The notes under the pieces are model-generated. The model was not told where the DNA came from. It did not search any database and saw nothing but the letters and a program-made list of their open reading frames with translations. From Alphaproteobacteria bacterium UBA4588 (GTDB lineage: Bacteria > Pseudomonadota > Alphaproteobacteria > Puniceispirillales > Puniceispirillaceae), in assembly GCA_002387605.1 (NCBI GenBank), contig DGJU01000038.1, positions 5,492 to 19,872 on the forward strand: 14,381 bases of DNA. Direction: 5' to 3'. This document shows, in pieces, positions 12,871 to 14,381 of the stretch (position 1 is its first letter; each line of letters starts with the position of its first letter). The translations under genes and the position numbers were made by a program.

Positions 12871-14381
12871 ATGGCTGTTGATTATTTAAGTGCGCTAAAT
12901 GCGGGTTCAGGTCTGAATACCACTCAGATTATCGACTCGCTGGTCGAAGCAGAAAAAGCACCACGTGAAGCAGCTATTCAAGAAAAAATTGATGAGGCTG
13001 ACGTTGCTATTTCCTCTATTGGCCTTCTAAAGACCGAGTTAAGTGCGTTTAACACATCAATGTCAGCTTTGTCTGGTGAAAACGGTATTACGCTTTCCTC
13101 AACGAGTACGAGTATTGCTGTTACAAAAACAACGACAGAACCGCTTACCGAATTCAACCATAGTATCGAAGTTTCAGCGTTAGCTGCACAGCAGGTTTTA
13201 GAATTTAGCGGTTTTACCACAGCAACAGATGCCGTCTCTCTGGGAACCCTCACTTTCACTGTGGGGTCGTGGAATGCTGACATGTCAGCTTTTACCTCAA
13301 ATTCTGACTATAGCGCATATTCTCTGGACGTCTCCACCGCTACGACAATAGCGGATGTTGTTACTCTGATTAACGAAAGCACTGATACAGCAATGGACGG
13401 CTTACAGGCTAGCATTCTGCAAACAGATGATAATGCCTATTCGGTTGTGATAAAATCTCATTATGGCGCTGACAGAGAGTTACAGATTGTTGATAGTGCA
13501 GGAAGTAGTTTTGAATTCAGTTCTAGTTCTGACTCAGCCCATCAAATTTCCGGCGGCGTAGACGCCTCAATAATAATTGATGGCATCACAGTGACGCGCA
13601 ATACCAATACGGTAACAGACCTTATTGACGATATGAGTATTGCTATCACTGCTGTGACAACGTCTGAGCAGACTATTGCTGCGACTTATGATGAAACGAG
13701 TGCCGTCGCAACAATGCAGAGTATTGTTGACGAGCTGAATTTTGTTCTTTCATTTCTTGAAACGGAGACAAGTTATGGAGAAGATGGCGCAGAAGATGGC
13801 GGTCTGGTGGGAGATCCCTTTGCAACTGCTCTCAAAAGAACCATTAGAGACTATACCTCTACGGCAATTTCAGGATATGGAGCAGATGATATTTATCTCT
13901 CTTATTTTGGTGTTTTAACAAATCTGGACGGTACATTAAGTTTAGATACTGATACGTTCTCAACCTATTTCAATGCCTATCCAGACAATTTCTCTGCCAT
14001 GACCCAATCCCGTGCAAGCACGGATAATTCGGCCGTTTCAGCGTCTATCTCCGGAGATTATTTTACCCCTGGTGACTTCAGCTTAACCCTGTCTAGCAGC
14101 GTGGCTTCAATCCAGGACTCAGATGGCACATCAATAACAATGACTGATACTGGAACGAATTATATTGCCTCATCAGGGAATGCTATTGGTTTGAACCTTT
14201 CGACAACACTATCCGACACAACCGCCACTGTTTATATGGGAATGTCCTTAATAGACATGATGTCGAACTACTTTGATGATATTCTGCAAGCGAATGCAGA
14301 TATAGATGATAAATTATCATTATTAACTGATGCTAAAAAAGATTACACGCTCGACCTAGAAGTGCTTGAGACACGCATGGC
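12871..14381 (+). CDS. fliD: Flagellar hook-associated protein 2 (filament cap) FliD, C-terminus cut off
   Basis: An open frame of 503 codons runs to the right edge. FliD is exported as a pentamer that caps the filament and inserts flagellin. The N-terminal FliD domain is clear: MAVDYLSALNAGSGLNTTQI followed by IIDSLVEAEKAPREAAIQE and a helical stretch. The middle (about residues 85-280) is Thr/Ser-rich beta sequence. The C-terminal domain shows MQSIVDELNFVLSFL, GDPFATALKRTIRDY and YLSYFGVLTNLDGTLSLD, which are family landmarks. The last visible residues, KKDYTLDLEVLETRMA, begin the terminal coiled coil, so only a few tens of residues are missing. AGG lies eight bases before the ATG. A sigma-54 promoter precedes it. 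It is not in an operon with fliS, which lies upstream on the opposite strand. Confidence 0.95.
   Translation, partial: MAVDYLSALNAGSGLNTTQIIDSLVEAEKAPREAAIQEKIDEADVAISSIGLLKTELSAFNTSMSALSGENGITLSSTSTSIAVTKTTTEPLTEFNHSIEVSALAAQQVLEFSGFTTATDAVSLGTLTFTVGSWNADMSAFTSNSDYSAYSLDVSTATTIADVVTLINESTDTAMDGLQASILQTDDNAYSVVIKSHYGADRELQIVDSAGSSFEFSSSSDSAHQISGGVDASIIIDGITVTRNTNTVTDLIDDMSIAITAVTTSEQTIAATYDETSAVATMQSIVDELNFVLSFLETETSYGEDGAEDGGLVGDPFATALKRTIRDYTSTAISGYGADDIYLSYFGVLTNLDGTLSLDTDTFSTYFNAYPDNFSAMTQSRASTDNSAVSASISGDYFTPGDFSLTLSSSVASIQDSDGTSITMTDTGTNYIASSGNAIGLNLSTTLSDTTATVYMGMSLIDMMSNYFDDILQANADIDDKLSLLTDAKKDYTLDLEVLETRM

Noticed and set aside
12978..13283. 101-codon minus-strand frame
   Set aside because: It is antisense to the well-supported fliD N-terminal region.
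1..14381. tRNA, rRNA, CRISPR array, insertion sequence or attachment site
   Set aside because: I saw no cloverleaf, no regularly spaced repeats, no transposase motifs and no terminal inverted repeats with target duplications anywhere in the window.

Overview
The window is a flagellar gene cluster, probably from an alphaproteobacterium with a horizontally shared, gamma-like flagellar system. The basal-body operon has the order fleT-fliE-fliF-fliG-fliH-fliI-fliJ, with fliK behind its own promoter. Beside it lies a divergent pair of sigma-54 activators whose domain losses match what I recall of the FleQ/FleT pair of the Rhodobacter sphaeroides fla1 system. Base composition is moderate, below 50% GC by eye. 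The lineage call is inference from gene content and order; nothing here fixes the genus.

Layout. Positions 1-873 (minus) hold the N-terminal part of a fliK-like gene that runs off the left edge. Positions 979-8349 (minus) are a compact operon read leftward: fleT, fliE, fliF, fliG, fliH, fliI, fliJ. Gaps are 29-77 bases at the promoter-proximal end and the last three genes overlap by 1-4 bases. Positions 8350-8587 are the divergent control region. Positions 8588-9664 (plus) are fleQ. Convergent to it at 9702-10455 (minus) is fliS followed by a small FliT-like gene. Positions 10504-10878 (plus) hold an unrecognised 124-residue reading frame. Positions 10900-12627 (minus) encode a ClC-type anion transport protein with two CBS domains. 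From 12871 to the right edge (plus) is fliD, missing only its C-terminus.

Regulation. Four sites match the sigma-54 -24/-12 pattern with the exact GG-N10-GC spacing. They lie before fleT, fliK, fliD and, at a longer distance, fliS. fleQ has a near-consensus sigma-70 promoter. This gives a simple cascade: the housekeeping polymerase makes FleQ; FleQ with RpoN switches on fleT and the basal-body operon; FleQ, probably with FleT, switches on later genes such as fliK, fliD and fliS. FleQ has a DNA-binding domain but no N-terminal regulatory domain. FleT has an N-terminal domain but no DNA-binding domain. The two probably act together as a mixed oligomer.

How the parts fit. FliE, FliF and FliG form the rod junction, MS ring and switch/torque ring. 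FliH, FliI and FliJ form the export ATPase complex, and FliK sets hook length. FliD caps the filament, FliS chaperones flagellin, and the FliT-like protein may chaperone FliD. The ClC gene has no evident flagellar role, and it lacks both glutamates that define ClC proton antiporters.
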